Below are positions 12,010 to 24,079 of a stretch of DNA of 64,000 nucleotides, one piece after another; the first letter of the stretch is position 1; each line of letters begins with the position of its first letter. Made by a program: the position numbers and the translations under genes. Origin of the DNA: Adiantum capillus-veneris. Lineage: Eukaryota; Streptophyta; Polypodiopsida; Polypodiales; Pteridaceae. A model generated the notes under the pieces. It was not told the origin of the DNA and did no database searches. It saw only the letters and a program-made list of their open reading frames with translations. Location of the stretch: the NCBI GenBank assembly GCA_014529385.2, contig CM043954.1:96055247-96119246 (forward strand). The letters run 5' to 3'.

Positions 12010-12294
12010 CAATAAATCTCAAACGTCTACATAGATGGTGGCGCGCAAATATGCGTCATGAGTGAAAAAATGATGCACCATCTAGGTCTAGAGGCGAGTA
12101 GGCCGGCACCCTGCCGAGCCAAAATGGCAAACAATGTAAGAGTGAAATGCGTGGGCATTGTGAATGCGGTCAAAGTAAAAGCATTCAATATAGAAGTGGA
12201 GGTAGACATCTTTGTCATGCCACACAAAGGGGAGGTCTACCCTATCATTCTTGGGAGACCCTGGCTCATGGCTATGGAAGCTAAGCAAGACTAG
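12010..12294 (+). pseudogene. Gypsy-A aspartic protease
   Basis: YIDGGAQICVMSEKM gives the retropepsin active-site loop, with the aspartate at 12034-12036 and glycine at the usual Ser/Thr place. VYPIILGRPWLMAME closes the fold near 12240-12285. A TAG follows the domain directly. The older minus-strand remnant at about 4800 has the same DGGAQ motif, so the substitution looks lineage-typical rather than damage. Confidence 0.85.
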
Positions 12295-12303
12295 AGCACC
12301 GGA

Positions 12304-13530
12304 ATGATTCAGATGAAGGACGCTAAAGGGACATCCATATTCTACGATATGAGGACTGGGAAGCAACGCAACATGATCTTGGAGGTCTCAGAAGATGAAT
12401 CCACAAGCGACTATTCATCTACCTCAGGAGAAGAGACAACCACCACTGAAGGGAGTGACATTAGCATTGAAGTGATGGGGGTCATTCTTAAAGACCCAAA
12501 AAGATTGACACAATCTGAAACACCCCTGACAAACCAAGAGGAACCATCAGGTACACAGTCCTTAGAGGATGCAGGTAAATTACAAAAGATGCTCTCAAAT
12601 GAGTTAACCGATGAAGAAAGGAAGGAATATGTCTCCATGCTAGGTAATTTCACTACACTATTCATTGATGGATGACAAGATCACAGCAAGAATAGTAGTA
12701 CAACACCACATTAAACTCAAGGAAGGCAGTAAACCCGTGGTGCAAAGGCTCAGAAGACTTGGATTAATCCAACAAGAGGCGCTACTTTAAGAAGTGAGAA
12801 GTTTGCTACAGGCAGGTTTCATCTACCCTGTTGAAGACTCAGAATGGGTCTCCCCAGTAGTAGTCAACCAAAGAAGAATGGCAAGTGGAGAGTCTGTGTG
12901 GACTATAAACCTCTCAATGCAGCCATGAAGAGGGATCACTTTCCCCTCCCATTCCAGGATGAAATTCTCAATGAAGTGGCGGGTCACAAACGATACACAG
13001 TGTGCGATGGCTACTCAGGATACTTCCAGATTAGCATTGCGGAAGAAGACCAGAAGAAGACAACCTTCATCACACCTTGGGGATGCTTTGCTTACAGAGT
13101 GATGCCTTTTGGCCTCACTAACGCTCCGGCCACATTTCAGCGCTATGTGACCTTTGTTTTCCAACCCTACTTTGGAACGTCAATACGGGTTTTCATAGAT
13201 GATTTTTGCATCTATAGTTCATGAGCCCTCCATTTAAGCAAAGTCTATGATGGATTAACCAGGCTGCAAACCTTGGGTGGCCAACTCAACGTGGATAAGT
13301 GTCACATTGGTGAAAGCAAAGTCACTCTCCTTGGCCATGTAATTTCAGCAAAAGGGATTGAGGCTGACCCTAGCAAGATTGAAGCCCTGGTATCTTTGTC
13401 GTCACCCACCACTGCTAAGCAGTTGGTTTCTTTCCTTCAGAAGGTAAGATACTTAAGCAGGTTCATTCACTTGTTATCTCAAGTGGTCCTCCCTCTACAA
13501 CAAATCACCCAGAGGGATGTCTTCTCATGA
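12304..13530 (+). pseudogene. Gypsy-A reverse transcriptase
   Basis: After an acidic linker (12304-12675) and a frame change, RT blocks appear in order: KNGKWRVCVDYKPLN, DHFPLPFQDEIL, GYSGYFQISIAEEDQKKTTF, WGCFAYRVMPFGLTNAPATFQR, then the catalytic FIDD at about 13192-13203. The thumb and connection follow (LGHVISAKGIEADPSKIEAL, FLQKVRYLSRFIH). Stops lie at 12675, 13222-13224 (TGA) and 13530. RT copies the element RNA into cDNA. FIDD instead of YxDD is common in Tat relatives. Confidence 0.88.
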
Positions 13531-14025
13531 AGTGAAGAAAATGAGCAGCAATTTACTGAGGCGAAGCAAATCCTAGCTAAGCTTCCCACCATTTCAGCCC
13601 CTAAGTGGGACGAGCCATTTTATGTGAACCCTAGTGTAGGAAGTGATACACTCGGAGCCGTGCTAATGCAAAAGGACCCCCAAACTTATTTCATGCGTTC
13701 TATTTACTTCTCTAGTCTTGTCATGACCCCGTCAGAAAAGGGATTTACCGAAGTAGAACACATGGTTCTTGCACTAATGTTTGCTACCACAAAGTTCCTC
13801 TCCTATCTTCTGCCTAGAACCTTTGTAATCCTGACAATGGAGGAGGTTTTCCCATATGTAATGCGACACATGGATGTCTCATCTAGGATCTCTAAATGGC
13901 TAGTGAGATTACAAGAGTTTGACTACACTAGGCAAGTAGAAAACTCCACCAGGGCTAGTTTAGCGGGAATTCTTACTCATCGCCATTATGAGAAGAAGCT
14001 GAAGGTCAACACGGAAGCAAAAGAA
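13531..14025 (+). pseudogene. Gypsy-A RNase H (Gypsy type)
   Basis: The stretch FYVNPSVGSDTLGAVLMQ, YFSSLVMTPSEKGFTEVEHMVLAL and YLLPRTFVILT follows RT and matches the Gypsy RNase H layout. The first catalytic aspartate of such domains (usually VDAS) reads VNPS here. That fits loss of activity in Tat elements, where a second RNase H takes over. A TGA at 13530 lies just upstream. Confidence 0.8.
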
Positions 14026-14059
14026 GAAACACCAATGGTAGAAAGTCCTAAGCTAGAAA

Positions 14060-14459
14060 GAGCTCACTCTCTATTCTTTGACGGAGCATACAAAAGAACA
14101 GTGGACCAGTCTGCAGTTGGCATAGTCATTTTTAATGAGCAACAAGAAAGGGTATTCTCCATCGGGCAGTTATTACACTCCCACTCCAACAACGAAGAAG
14201 AATATGCAGCCCTAATTCTTGGGTTGGAACAAGTATTTCACAAGGAATTCAACGCCTAAATGTGTTTGGCGATGCTTTGCTTTTGATAAGGCAGATAAAC
14301 GGCACTTGGGTTTGTAAAAATCAAGTTTTACTTGGTCAACTACGCCAAGTTAAGGATCTTCTAAGGAAGTTTGAAGCAGTGAAACTATTTCATGTCCCTA
14401 GGGCAGAAAATCAGGAGGCAGATGCTCTAGCCAAAAAAGAATACAGGACTTTCCCGTAG
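14060..14459 (+). pseudogene. Gypsy-A second (archaeal-type) RNase H
   Basis: A second RNase H starts HSLFFDGAYKRTVDQSAVGIVIF (aspartate at 14080-14082). It continues with NNEEEYAALILGLE, then after a TAA at about 14257 and a frame change VFGDALLLIRQINGTW, and ends ENQEADALA. These carry the expected D, E, D and D catalytic positions. This aRNase H is the hallmark of Tat-lineage Gypsy elements. The break near 14257-14262 inactivates it. Confidence 0.85.
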
Positions 14460-15740
14460 GAGCAATCAAACTGAAACTACCCCTCTTTCAAGGTAGTGAT
14501 GCTATGCCTGATATCATTAACTTTCTAGATACGAGAGAATGTCCGAAAGGGTACACCAAAGGCCAGAAATAGTGGCTGGTAAGGAAGGCTACCAGATACC
14601 GCCTTGTAAACGACCACTTGTATTGTAAGGGCAAGGATCAGATTCTCAGGCGAGTGCCAACCTCTAGTGAGATCACAAAGGTAATTTCAAGTTGCCATGA
14701 TGGCGTTTGCGGCGGTCATTTTGCTCTAGATATCACCAGTAGGAAAATTCTACAAGCAGGATACTCTTGGCCTAGCTTGAACAGGGATGTACACCATTGG
14801 TGTAAAACATGCAAGGCTTGTCAAGTGGCTAGTGATCGCACATTAACCTATGAGCCACAAACTCCTATCATTTCATATGGTCCATTTGAGAAATGGGGAA
14901 TAGATGCAATCGGTCCTTTACCAAGGGCCCAATCCGGTAAACTGTACATTATAGTGGGTGTAGACTACATGACTTGATGGGCAGAAGCAACAGCCACCAC
15001 CCGTATTACAGCCTAAGAGGTAGCAAAGTTCATTTTTGAGCACATCTGTTGCCGTTTTGGCACTCCTCTAGAGATAATATTAGATAGAGGACCAGGTTTC
15101 AGAGGCATCTGGTTGGAGAACTGATGAGAAGTTAGGCATCACATGCCGACATTCCACACCATACTATCCATAGTGTAATGGCCTAGTAGAAAAGGTAAAC
15201 GGAATGGTTTGCAAAATCATCACAAAACAGGTGAACAATCACACAGGAGACTGTGATAAACATCTCATGGCAGCTCTGTGGGCCTACAGAACAACGTTCC
15301 GAACATCACTAGGTTTCACCCCTTTCCATCTAGTTTATGGGAAGGAGGCAATTCTACCCATTGAGGTACAGATAGCCAGCTTACGAGTCTTGGCTAGCCA
15401 GATACAACGCCCAATTGTAAATCTCCGAAACCACATCCTAGATCTGGAGAGGCTCCAACTGGATAGGGAAGAAGCAATCAATCACTATGCAACGCAAGCA
15501 AAACGACGCCAGCTCACCTTCAATCAAGGGCTTAAAGAAAAGGGCCTGGAAAAGGGTATGTTAGTGCTGAGATACAACAACAGATTTGACACCAGGACGG
15601 ACAAGAAATTTCAACCCAGATGGGAAGGACCATTCAATGTCAAAAGGCGCTATGACAATGGCAGCTATAAGCTGATGGAAGTAGATGAGAGAATTCACAA
15701 GACTAGAGTCAATGGATGGAGGCTGAAAGGTATTTTTTAG
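14460..15740 (+). pseudogene. Gypsy-A integrase
   Basis: The zinc domain reads CHDGVCGGHFALDITS...WCKTCKACQ (about 14690-14830), and the core starts FEKWGIDAIGPLP. The middle of the core is broken by TGA near 14974, TAG near 15014 and later stops; the second aspartate block is still seen as IILDRGPGFRG. A C-terminal stretch, 15204-15740, is open: LWAYRTTFRTSLGFTPFHLVYGKEAILPIE, then LVLRYNNRFDTRTDKKFQPRWEGPF and VNGWRLK, the usual Gypsy integrase end. Integrase joins cDNA to target DNA. Confidence 0.85.
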
Positions 15741-15858
15741 GTTTGATCCAGAGTTCATGCTAAACATTCCAGAAGAGGGAGAACCCTCTAACTTTACAAC
15801 TAAAGATGTAGAGAAAGGGCTAGAAGCATGAATGCCTCTAGCCAGATGGGAGGACTAA
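15741..15858 (+). other. Short 3' untranslated stretch and polypurine tract of Gypsy-A
   Basis: Purine-rich GATGGGAGGACTAA at 15845-15858 ends exactly where the LTR begins (TGACGG at 15859). It is the probable plus-strand primer. Confidence 0.65.
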
Positions 15859-16075
15859 TGACGGTCGATTTTTGAAACCGTGACCCTGAGAACCACACCC
15901 TAAGGAAGGGAAGGCTTGTTACCAAAAGAGATTAAAAAAAAAAACAAAAAAGGCTCTTTACCATTCACCATACCCCCCCAAGGATAACCACTAGCGGGGC
16001 TCCGCCAGTTAGGCCACACACCCTCCATCACCAGAAGACAAATCACTCTCTCTCCTACTGCTCGGCTCTGCCAAA

Positions 16076-16734
<659 letters not shown>

Positions 16735-17174
16735 GACTATCCCCCCCCCGTTCCCGGCAGGCCCCCCCCGCTCTCTATCGCACGCTCTCTCCCTGGCCCT
16801 TGCGGGCGCTGTGAACACCACTCAACCCCTCCCTTATCCTCTCATACCCCCTCCCCCCTCTCCAACACTCACCCCCCCTCTCCCTCACGCTCTGCGCACA
16901 CATGCCGCAGGCAGGCCCCCTGCTCTCTATCACGCTCACCCCTCCGTAGCTCGAAGGCGCACACACAGTACACCTACACACACACACACCCACACACACA
17001 CCCGAGCGCATGCACCCCTCTCTGTCATCCCATTCACCTCAACCCCCCCCGCCTCTGCGTTGCCATAGCATCGCCGAAAAAAAACAGAAATAAAAAAAAA
17101 ATATATATACTATAACCACACACCCCCCGTTTCCACGCATGCATACACACACACACACACATATACATATACAA

Positions 17175-17216
<42 letters not shown>

Positions 17217-17724
17217 GCTTACGCACTCATACATATACACACACGCCTGCCCACATGAACCCATACATACACACGCACTGGAAAAATACAAAAGAAGAAG
17301 AAGAAACTAAACGCCATCGACATCGACGAAAGAAAGGAGGACGACCCGGATCACGCGACACTAACAACGAAAAGAACAAAGGCGTCGAAGGAATGCCCCG
17401 AACGACCCCAAAAAGACGTACGCGCTACATCGACGCACCCGCAAGCTGCCATTCACCGGCATCACGCAACCACAACACCATTTTAAGTAAACCGTAGGTT
17501 ATCATCATCATTTTCCGGTTTTCAGCCAAGCCTTGTAAAATTCCCAATTTGTAAATTCCCTCTCTCTAGGTGATGGTCACAAAGGCCCACCTAGAGGTTT
17601 TCATTTTTAATAACTCCCAAGACAAAGCAAGGGTCAACCGCACCAGACCCACCGCCTTGCTTTGTCTCCCCGATTAGCTTACCCTAATCAAACCGGGATT
17701 ACCCTAATCCAAGCAGCCAACACC

Positions 17725-17777
17725 TATAAAAGGGTACTGAGAGGTCACTATCGGGGGGGGGGGGGGGGGGGGGGGGG
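17725..17777 (+). promoter_or_regulatory. TATA box and 25-nt poly-G run in Gypsy-A 3' LTR
   Basis: CCTATAAAAGGG precedes a run of 25 G at 17753-17777. The distance is the same as in the left LTR, and the G run is four bases longer. Confidence 0.7.
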
Positions 17778-18309
17778 CAGTTCATGAGAGGTCAGCACTT
17801 GGTAGAGTTTTAGTGGGAGGAATTGACACTATTGGCATCACGGGGAGGGGACTTGTGTGATGGTTTGTTTTGGGAATTGCACCATGTGAAGGGAGCAACG
17901 TCCAGCTCTCGACTCCAATGGTCGATGCACACACACATACACATTCTTGGTAGCAAGTTTCACATCATCGGGTCGTCTTTAGAGAACGCACCAAGTAGAT
18001 TCACCATCTCTTCTCCCTACCTCTCTATCACCACGGTGCGCCACCTCGCCGGAAGGAAGGTCATTGTAAATACTGCAAGAAATAATTCTCCCTCACACCC
18101 CCGAAGGTTTTCATCATTTGTCAATCTCTGTCTCTGTGTGTGTGTGTGTGTGTGTAGGTTTGCGGTGTTCACATCACCGTGGTCTGCGTCCTAGCTGCTC
18201 AAAGCTAGTTGGTTCCCCCTGTTCGCTTTACCGTGACCGGCTCGAGGCGTGCCATCGGCTCCCGGCATTTTAGAGGCCGTCGGGTTCGTGTCTCACTTTG
18301 CTCCTGTCA

Positions 18310-21085
18310 GCACAACAGCTCAAACCTGTAAATTTCTGGGGTTTGGCTGAACTTTTTTTAATTTTTACATGAGTTTAAGTTATGTACAAGTCTCACTTCA
18401 AAAAACTCACTCACGGGCAGTTACAGCAGCCCAACAGTTGCTGTCACTAGACTAGCGACTTGCAGTGCATGTACGTGTGCTTGCTAAAGAAAGATAAAAA
18501 CCCCACAAAAAGAAAGCCAACACATACTTTTGACATCTGGCGTCATGTCCGTATGCACAAATTTACAAAAAATGGGGTGTCAGAAATGCACCCAACAACG
18601 TTTAAAACAAAAACACACCAATATCTACAATGAAACTCGTAGAGAAATGGTGAAGAACTTAATGGATCCATGAATTCATCCATCACAGCGTATGTGCGTG
18701 ACAACATCTGGAGAAAAATGGTGCAAAGATAGAAAAAATTGCATAGGCCGGCCTCCTTGGTGATGAGTGCCTAGTGATCTTCTCGACATGCCACGACTAT
18801 TGCGCCATCTGATAGTAAAAACTCTGCAGCTTGGATGAACACCCTAGCAATGAGCTCGATAGAGAATACATTACATCGGGGTATGCCACCAATGCCAGCT
18901 TCAAGTTTGCAATGTGTGGGAAGGTCGTAATTCCATTAAAAAAAAGTGAGGACACTATAGTAAACCAAACCACATTAGTTGTACAAGGAAAACATAACTT
19001 TCTGTTGTATTCTTCCACTGTGTTTTTGGAGAACTTGCCATCCACATAGTCTAAGAACCATGGATAGTCTCTCTACGTATCACGACCAAGGAGCTTTTCT
19101 AACCAATCATTAGGATAGATCCCGATCTCCTCTCTCTCAGAGTCTACCCATATGTCGTTGGGATGCTCGGGTTATAGGCTACAAAGACCTATCTTAAGGG
19201 CGTCTAACCGCCATCTACAAGTTACAAGAGGAAAAATTGCATCTTTCAAAACACACAATTTTAATCTTACATCCTAATATAAATCTATAGTTTAATACCT
19301 GTCTAGCAAGCGTTGAACAGTACATGCAAAATGTGACTACTCCTCTACGCTGTTTGTGGTTCGTATGGTTGGCTTTCACGGCATAAAAGCCTTGTTGAAG
19401 TGATATTGTCAAAAAGCCTGCATTGCCTCGCCAAGAGACATGCCACAATCACGTAGGACAAGTGCAGGTAGCTTCTTGAACGTGGAGTTCTCGGCCTGCA
19501 TCTTCTCCGCCAAGCTCAATACACCCTTGCACTCCAAGTATTAGTAATGTTGCAATACTAGATATGACCACATACTCTGATGTTACTATGCTCACCTTTC
19601 TAGTTGCCACCAATATACATGAATTCTCAACCATTGTGAGAATGGCTTCTCTTGAGTCGGAATAGATGCCTCCACCAATGACACATTGTCCTTGGCCACG
19701 ATATCGACCATGCAATATTTTTTGCAATTTACCATTAAAGAACATTTTAAAAGATTAAGAAAAACAAATAGTACTTTCAAAAGCAAATACTACTTACTCC
19801 AGAGGGCTAATGCGTGTCCGTGCAACTTTGGAGACTCTGAAGGGGGTCATTTTGCAACCGTTCTCTTCTCAACCCACAAAAGAAATGCATTTTTGAAAAA
19901 ACTATTCGCCATTCTCATGATTGTCTATGACCACTATCCCTAATCCCTTACGAAAAAAAAGTTATCGGTCTCTTTTACCGCCAAATCGTAGCTTGTCTTA
20001 TAATCATTTTCATGCATGTGGTACTCTCTACTTCCCTTGGCTGACAAATTCTGTGTTTTGAGCCGATATGTTGCATCAAATTCTTCCTACAATACAAATC
20101 GCCAAAACAATGATTTTTAAGCAAAACCACATGTACTTACCTAATATATGTATATTTTGAATTTGAAATTACCTTCCATAGTAGTTGTGCTAGCAAAGAC
20201 ATAGGTAGTCTAAGCCATTTTGATTGGTTCACTGTCGTGCCACAAAGTGCCTTATTAGCTTTGGAACTATCTTCTTCATTAAATTTGTCCAATATGGATT
20301 GTGGATCGGCGAGCACTAATTTTTGCATTATAACGATGTCGTGAGCAATGGTGTGAGACACATGGATTTCTGTAACCCTATTTTCAAATGTAAAATTTTA
20401 CTAACAAAATTAATAACTCAAGTGCACAAACAAAATTGTGAAGGAACTTACTTGTTGATCATATTGAACACTAACAAAAATCCACCATCTCCTCCCGATC
20501 AAACTTCACAATTGTGCACTCAACCTTTGGTGAAGAGAATTCATCCAACCGCTCCTGAAATGCCCAATCTTTCCACGCTATCATGTTGTGGCACCTACAT
20601 AGTGGAAATGAGTGCTAAGAGATTAATTCTTGACTTTCAGATGAATGAGAATATTTTTCATAATGTACATATGCATTTCTAAGTATATGTATAAGCTTTC
20701 TACCGCATCCTAGTATTTATCTTAAGGGTAACATATTTTTACTTTATTGCTAGTGGGAAGAAAGCATTGGCGCTTTCATTCTACCATCTCATTCTTATCT
20801 CATACTCTAGATAGATCCTATAACTAATGTAAGTCTTAATATAAATAACTTTCATATGTTTTTCATATTTTTTACATATTTCATTTTGATTATCTAGTAG
20901 TAAGATTTTATTTTTATATACCTAGAAGAAGAGGAATCTACTCTAGGGTCATCTTTGTAATTCAAAGAAAACTTAAGAGGAAGAGGACGCACACTTGTTC
21001 TCACCTTTGAATTATGGGAATATGGAAGGATTATATTTGCCAAGGTGGAAGGACTAGATGACATTGGAAATATTATTCAATGGAC
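18310..21085. other. Unresolved sequence between Gypsy-A and Copia-A
   Basis: The first part should be the remainder of the LTR split by Gypsy-A, but its end was not found. From about 18780 to 20690 there are short open segments on the minus strand, such as 19592-19786 (DNVSLVEASIPTQEKPFSQW) followed by a possible GT splice donor near 19596, and 20137-20361. They could be exons of a decayed DNA-transposon or other gene, but no family motif is recognisable. The rest is AT-rich with no signal. Confidence 0.4.
21081..21085. other. Left target-site flank of Copia-A
   Basis: TGGAC precedes the LTR; TGGGC follows the other LTR at 45667-45671. This is a 5-bp duplication with one later change. Confidence 0.6.
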
Positions 21086-21864
21086 TGTTAAGAAATAAGA
21101 CGTAGCTAAATAGATAATTGAGTAGATTACTTAATGGAGAGAGACAGATTTATATACACGAGATTATAGAGTAGAGAGAGAGAGAAAGTACACACGATAT
21201 ACGTGGTTCACCCAATGTGGGCTACGTCCACGGGAAAGCAGCCACTCAATGGCTTTAGTACTTCAAAACAAGAAGTAGTTTACAAAGGGATTATACCCTT
21301 AATGGAGCTCCCGCCTTGCTTCACTCTCACCACCTCACACTCACCTTGTTGCATCAACTTCACACTATGAAATGTGTGTAGAAATGGCCTCCTTTTATAG
21401 GCCAAAAGGGTTGCCCTCTCTTATGAGAGACAGCCATGTGTAGCCGCCCTTGTGCGAATAAGTCCAAATCGGACCCTCCAATCCGCCCATGTGTGGCCGC
21501 CCTTGAGAAGACAAGTCCGCTTTTGAATTCGGCCACCGGCCACCGGCCATTGACTTCCGACCACCGGCCACCGGCCATTGACTTCCGACCACCGGCCATC
21601 GGCCATTGACTACCGGCCACCGGCCAACCGACCGGTTGTTTTCTGACCACTTTTCGGCCATAATATTCCGGCGAAAAAAAAAGTCTCGGGGGCCTCCGCC
21701 CTCGAGGCCTTTAAAGTTGCCCCTGATTCTTGTCCGTAAAAATTTTGGTTTCCGGTGAGTGATTTTTCTTCACGCACGATGGCTTCTCCTCATAATGGGG
21801 GCCTTACAAATGTGCGCTTTTACCATAGAAAATTACAAGGGTAAATCAGGCTCCATACTTAACA
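21086..21864 (-). repeat. Copia-A 3' LTR
   Basis: The plus strand starts TGTTAAGAAATAAG and ends CATACTTAACA. It contains an AG-rich tract, the passage ATACGTGGTTCACCCAATG common in plant Copia LTRs, and a GGCCACCGGCCATTGACT minisatellite at about 21534-21630 with one more unit than the other LTR. The minus-strand frames of Trp/Gly/Arg-rich repeats over this part are minisatellite translations. Confidence 0.93.
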
Positions 21865-21875
21865 ATCTCCCACTT
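21865..21875 (-). other. Copia-A polypurine tract
   Basis: The minus strand reads AAGTGGGAGAT directly before the LTR start TGTTAAG, the standard place and composition. Confidence 0.85.
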
Positions 21876-21924
21876 GGAGACTGATCTCCAAACCAAACCT
21901 GTGATTGCTTTCCATTCTGGCTTC

Positions 21925-22625
21925 TTATCCTTGAATGCCGATTGAAGATGAGAAAAAGCTCAACTTCTCCTTGTTGACCACCTTTGTAAACATGTTTGCA
22001 GGATTTTCACTTGTATGCACCTTTCCTAGCTTTAGTTGTCCCTCTTCCAAAAGAGTGCGTATGAAGTGATATCTCACCTCAATGTGCTTTGTCCTTGAAT
22101 GAAAGGCTGAGTTCTTCGCAAGATGGATAGCGCTTTGGCTATCACTGTACAAGACACAATTGTCTTGTTTGAATCCAAGCTCTTCTAAGAATCTGTGAAG
22201 CCATAGAATTTCTTTGCTTGCCTCCGTCATTGCTACATACTCTGCTTTCGTGGTAGAAAGTGAAACCACTTTGTGCAGCTTTGAAGACCAGCTTACTATT
22301 GTGCCTCCAACCGTGAACACATAGCCAGTAGTGCTCCTTCGAGTATCTTTGTCACCTGCCATATCTGCATCAGCATACCCTTCTAGAAAAATATCAGTTC
22401 CTCGAAAATACAAAGAATTTGTTGTTGTCCCTTTTAGATACCTAAGTATCCACTTCACAGCTTGCCAATGCTCTTTACCTGGGTTGTCCATGAACCTACT
22501 CACAACTCCCACTGCATGTGCAATGTCTGGCCTTGTCCAGACCATAACATACATTAGAGAACCTACCGCTGCAGCATATGGAACTTTAGACATATAGGCT
22601 ATCTCCTCTTGTGTCTTTGGACACA
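21925..22625 (-). pseudogene. Copia-A RNase H and end of RT
   Basis: The minus-strand frame reads VPYAAAVGSLMYVMVWTRPDIAHAVG, then WILRYLKGTTTNSLYF. The Copia RNase H follows: GYADADMAGDKDTRRSTTGYVF, STTKAEYVAMTEASKEILWL, YSDSQSAIHLAKN, KHIEVRYHFIR and ENPANMFTK. The catalytic D, E and D positions are present. It ends near 21925, about 50 bp before the PPT, as usual for Copia. The domain itself is open; it is cut from RT by a 26-bp insertion that shifts the frame. Confidence 0.92.
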
Positions 22626-22652
22626 AGAGGAGATATGTGTCTTTGGACACAT
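22601..22652. other. Double perfect hairpin created by a 26-bp insertion
   Basis: ATCTCCTCTTGTGTC (22601-22615) and its exact complement (22620-22634) flank loop TTTG. Directly after, ATGTGTC (22635-22641) and GACACAT (22646-22652) flank the same loop. Removing 26 bp gives the ordinary coding sequence of this Copia family, so the hairpins arose from copying the local template in both directions. Confidence 0.85.
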
Positions 22653-23517
22653 ATCCTTCGTTAGTTTAAAATGACCAGCCAAAGGTGTAGAGACTGGTTT
22701 TGCATTTTGCATTGCAAACCTTTCTAGTACCTTCTTGATGTAATCTTCTTGAGATAGCTTTATTGTCTTCTTCGTCCTGTCCCTTGATATTTTCATACCA
22801 AGTATCCTCTTTGCAGTACCTAAATCTTTCATTGAAAAAGATTTGGAGAGCTCCTCTTTTAGGTCTTTGATGTCCTGCATGTTAGCACTTGCAATCAACA
22901 TGTCATCAACATACAACATTAGGATGATGAATTTCCCATCTCCCAAATTCTTCGTGTAGACGCAGTGATCCGAGTTGCATCTTGTGAATCCATGATCCAA
23001 CATCCATCGATCAAACTTCAAGTACCATTGTCTTGATGCTTGCTTTAAACCATACAAGCTCTTCTTTAATCTGCAAACCATTTTCTCCTTACCTTTTACT
23101 TCATACCCCTTTGGTTGAAGCATGTAGATTTCCTCCTCTAAGTCGAGGGAATGCCGTATTTACATCCATTTGGTCGAGATTTAGATCATGAGCAGCCACA
23201 AGGCTTAAGACAAGCCTAATTGAGTTCATTTTTACAACAGGAGAAAATGTTTCATTGAAGTTAATACCTTTCTTTTGAGAAAAACCTTTTACCACAAGCC
23301 TAAACTTGTACCTTTTCTTCCCACCTTCTTCTTCCTTTAGCTTGTACACCCATTTGTTTTGAAGTGCCCGCTTACCTTTAGGCAACTCAACCAACTCCCA
23401 TGTTTGGTTGCGATGTAGTGAGTCCATCTCCACTTGCATGCTCTTTGTCCATTCTTCTTTGGATTCATGTTGCATAACTTCTTCATATGATTCCGGCTCT
23501 CCAGAATCTGAGATCAA
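22652..23517 (-). pseudogene. Copia-A reverse transcriptase
   Basis: The frame from 23517 reads WTKSMQVEMDSLHRNQTWELV, ALQNKWVYKLK, RLVVKGFSQKKGINFNETFSPVV and LDQMDVNTAF. A frameshift near 23130 leads to LQPKGYEV, CRLKKSLYGLKQASRQWYLKF, the catalytic YVDD (plus-strand 22902-22913), DLGTAKRILGMKISRDR and EDYIKKVLERF. These are all Copia RT blocks in order. RT copies element RNA to DNA. The copy is inactive because of the frameshift and the downstream insertion. Confidence 0.92.
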
Positions 23518-24079
23518 GAGATGGTTGAAGGAAGGAACAAACCTTTCTGGAGGTCTACTTGCTCTTGTAGATCTTCAGGGAATAGGTTGAGGCTCCTCAT
23601 TTGGTTGACGTTGTTGCACATTGTCACCGTTTGCAGTCCTTGAGTCTTCACCGTCCTCAAGCTCCATGTACTCATCACCCGTTTCTTTTGTTTGTTTTCT
23701 TTCCAAGTAATCTTTGTACATCCCTACTCCTTAAGATTTTACCATCTTCCGGATTCCATAGGCGATACCCAAAGTCTCCTTCTCCATAGCCAATGAAGAA
23801 ACACTTTTTGGACTTTGCATCTAACTTTGATCTTAGGCTTCTATCTATGTGCATGAAAGCCTCACACCCAAACACTTTGAGAAATGCATAATTCACCGGT
23901 TTACCTATCCATGCCTCTTCTGGAACTCCCCCATCCAATGCCGTTGAGGGTGACCGATTGATTAAGTACACAGACGTACGTACAGCTTCCGCCCAAAGCT
24001 CAAGCGGTAGGCCTGCATGTAGCCGCATGCTTCGTGCTCGTTCCATGATTGTCCTGTTCATCCTTTCCGAAATCCCATT
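23518..24079 (-). pseudogene. Copia-A integrase C-terminal part and linker
   Basis: After the TAA at about 24080 the frame resumes NGISERMNRTIMERARSM (the glutamate of the DDE triad), LPLELWAEAVRTSVYLINRSP, FLKVFGCEAFMHI and KKCFFIGYGEGDFGYRLWNP. This is the classical GKGY-like end of Copia integrase. A frameshift near 23722 and a TGA near 23582 interrupt the linker to RT. The related Copia-B has a sense codon where the TAA lies. Confidence 0.9.

Noticed and set aside
18797-20361. Possible host or DNA-transposon gene with exons on the minus strand
   Set aside because: Several short open segments and one GT after an exon-like end, but no family motif or consistent splice pattern can be shown.
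21395-21661. Trp/Gly-rich repeat proteins on the minus strand of Copia LTRs (also near 45240, 54622, 57028)
   Set aside because: Translations of the GGCCACC minisatellite in the LTR; frames differ between copies.
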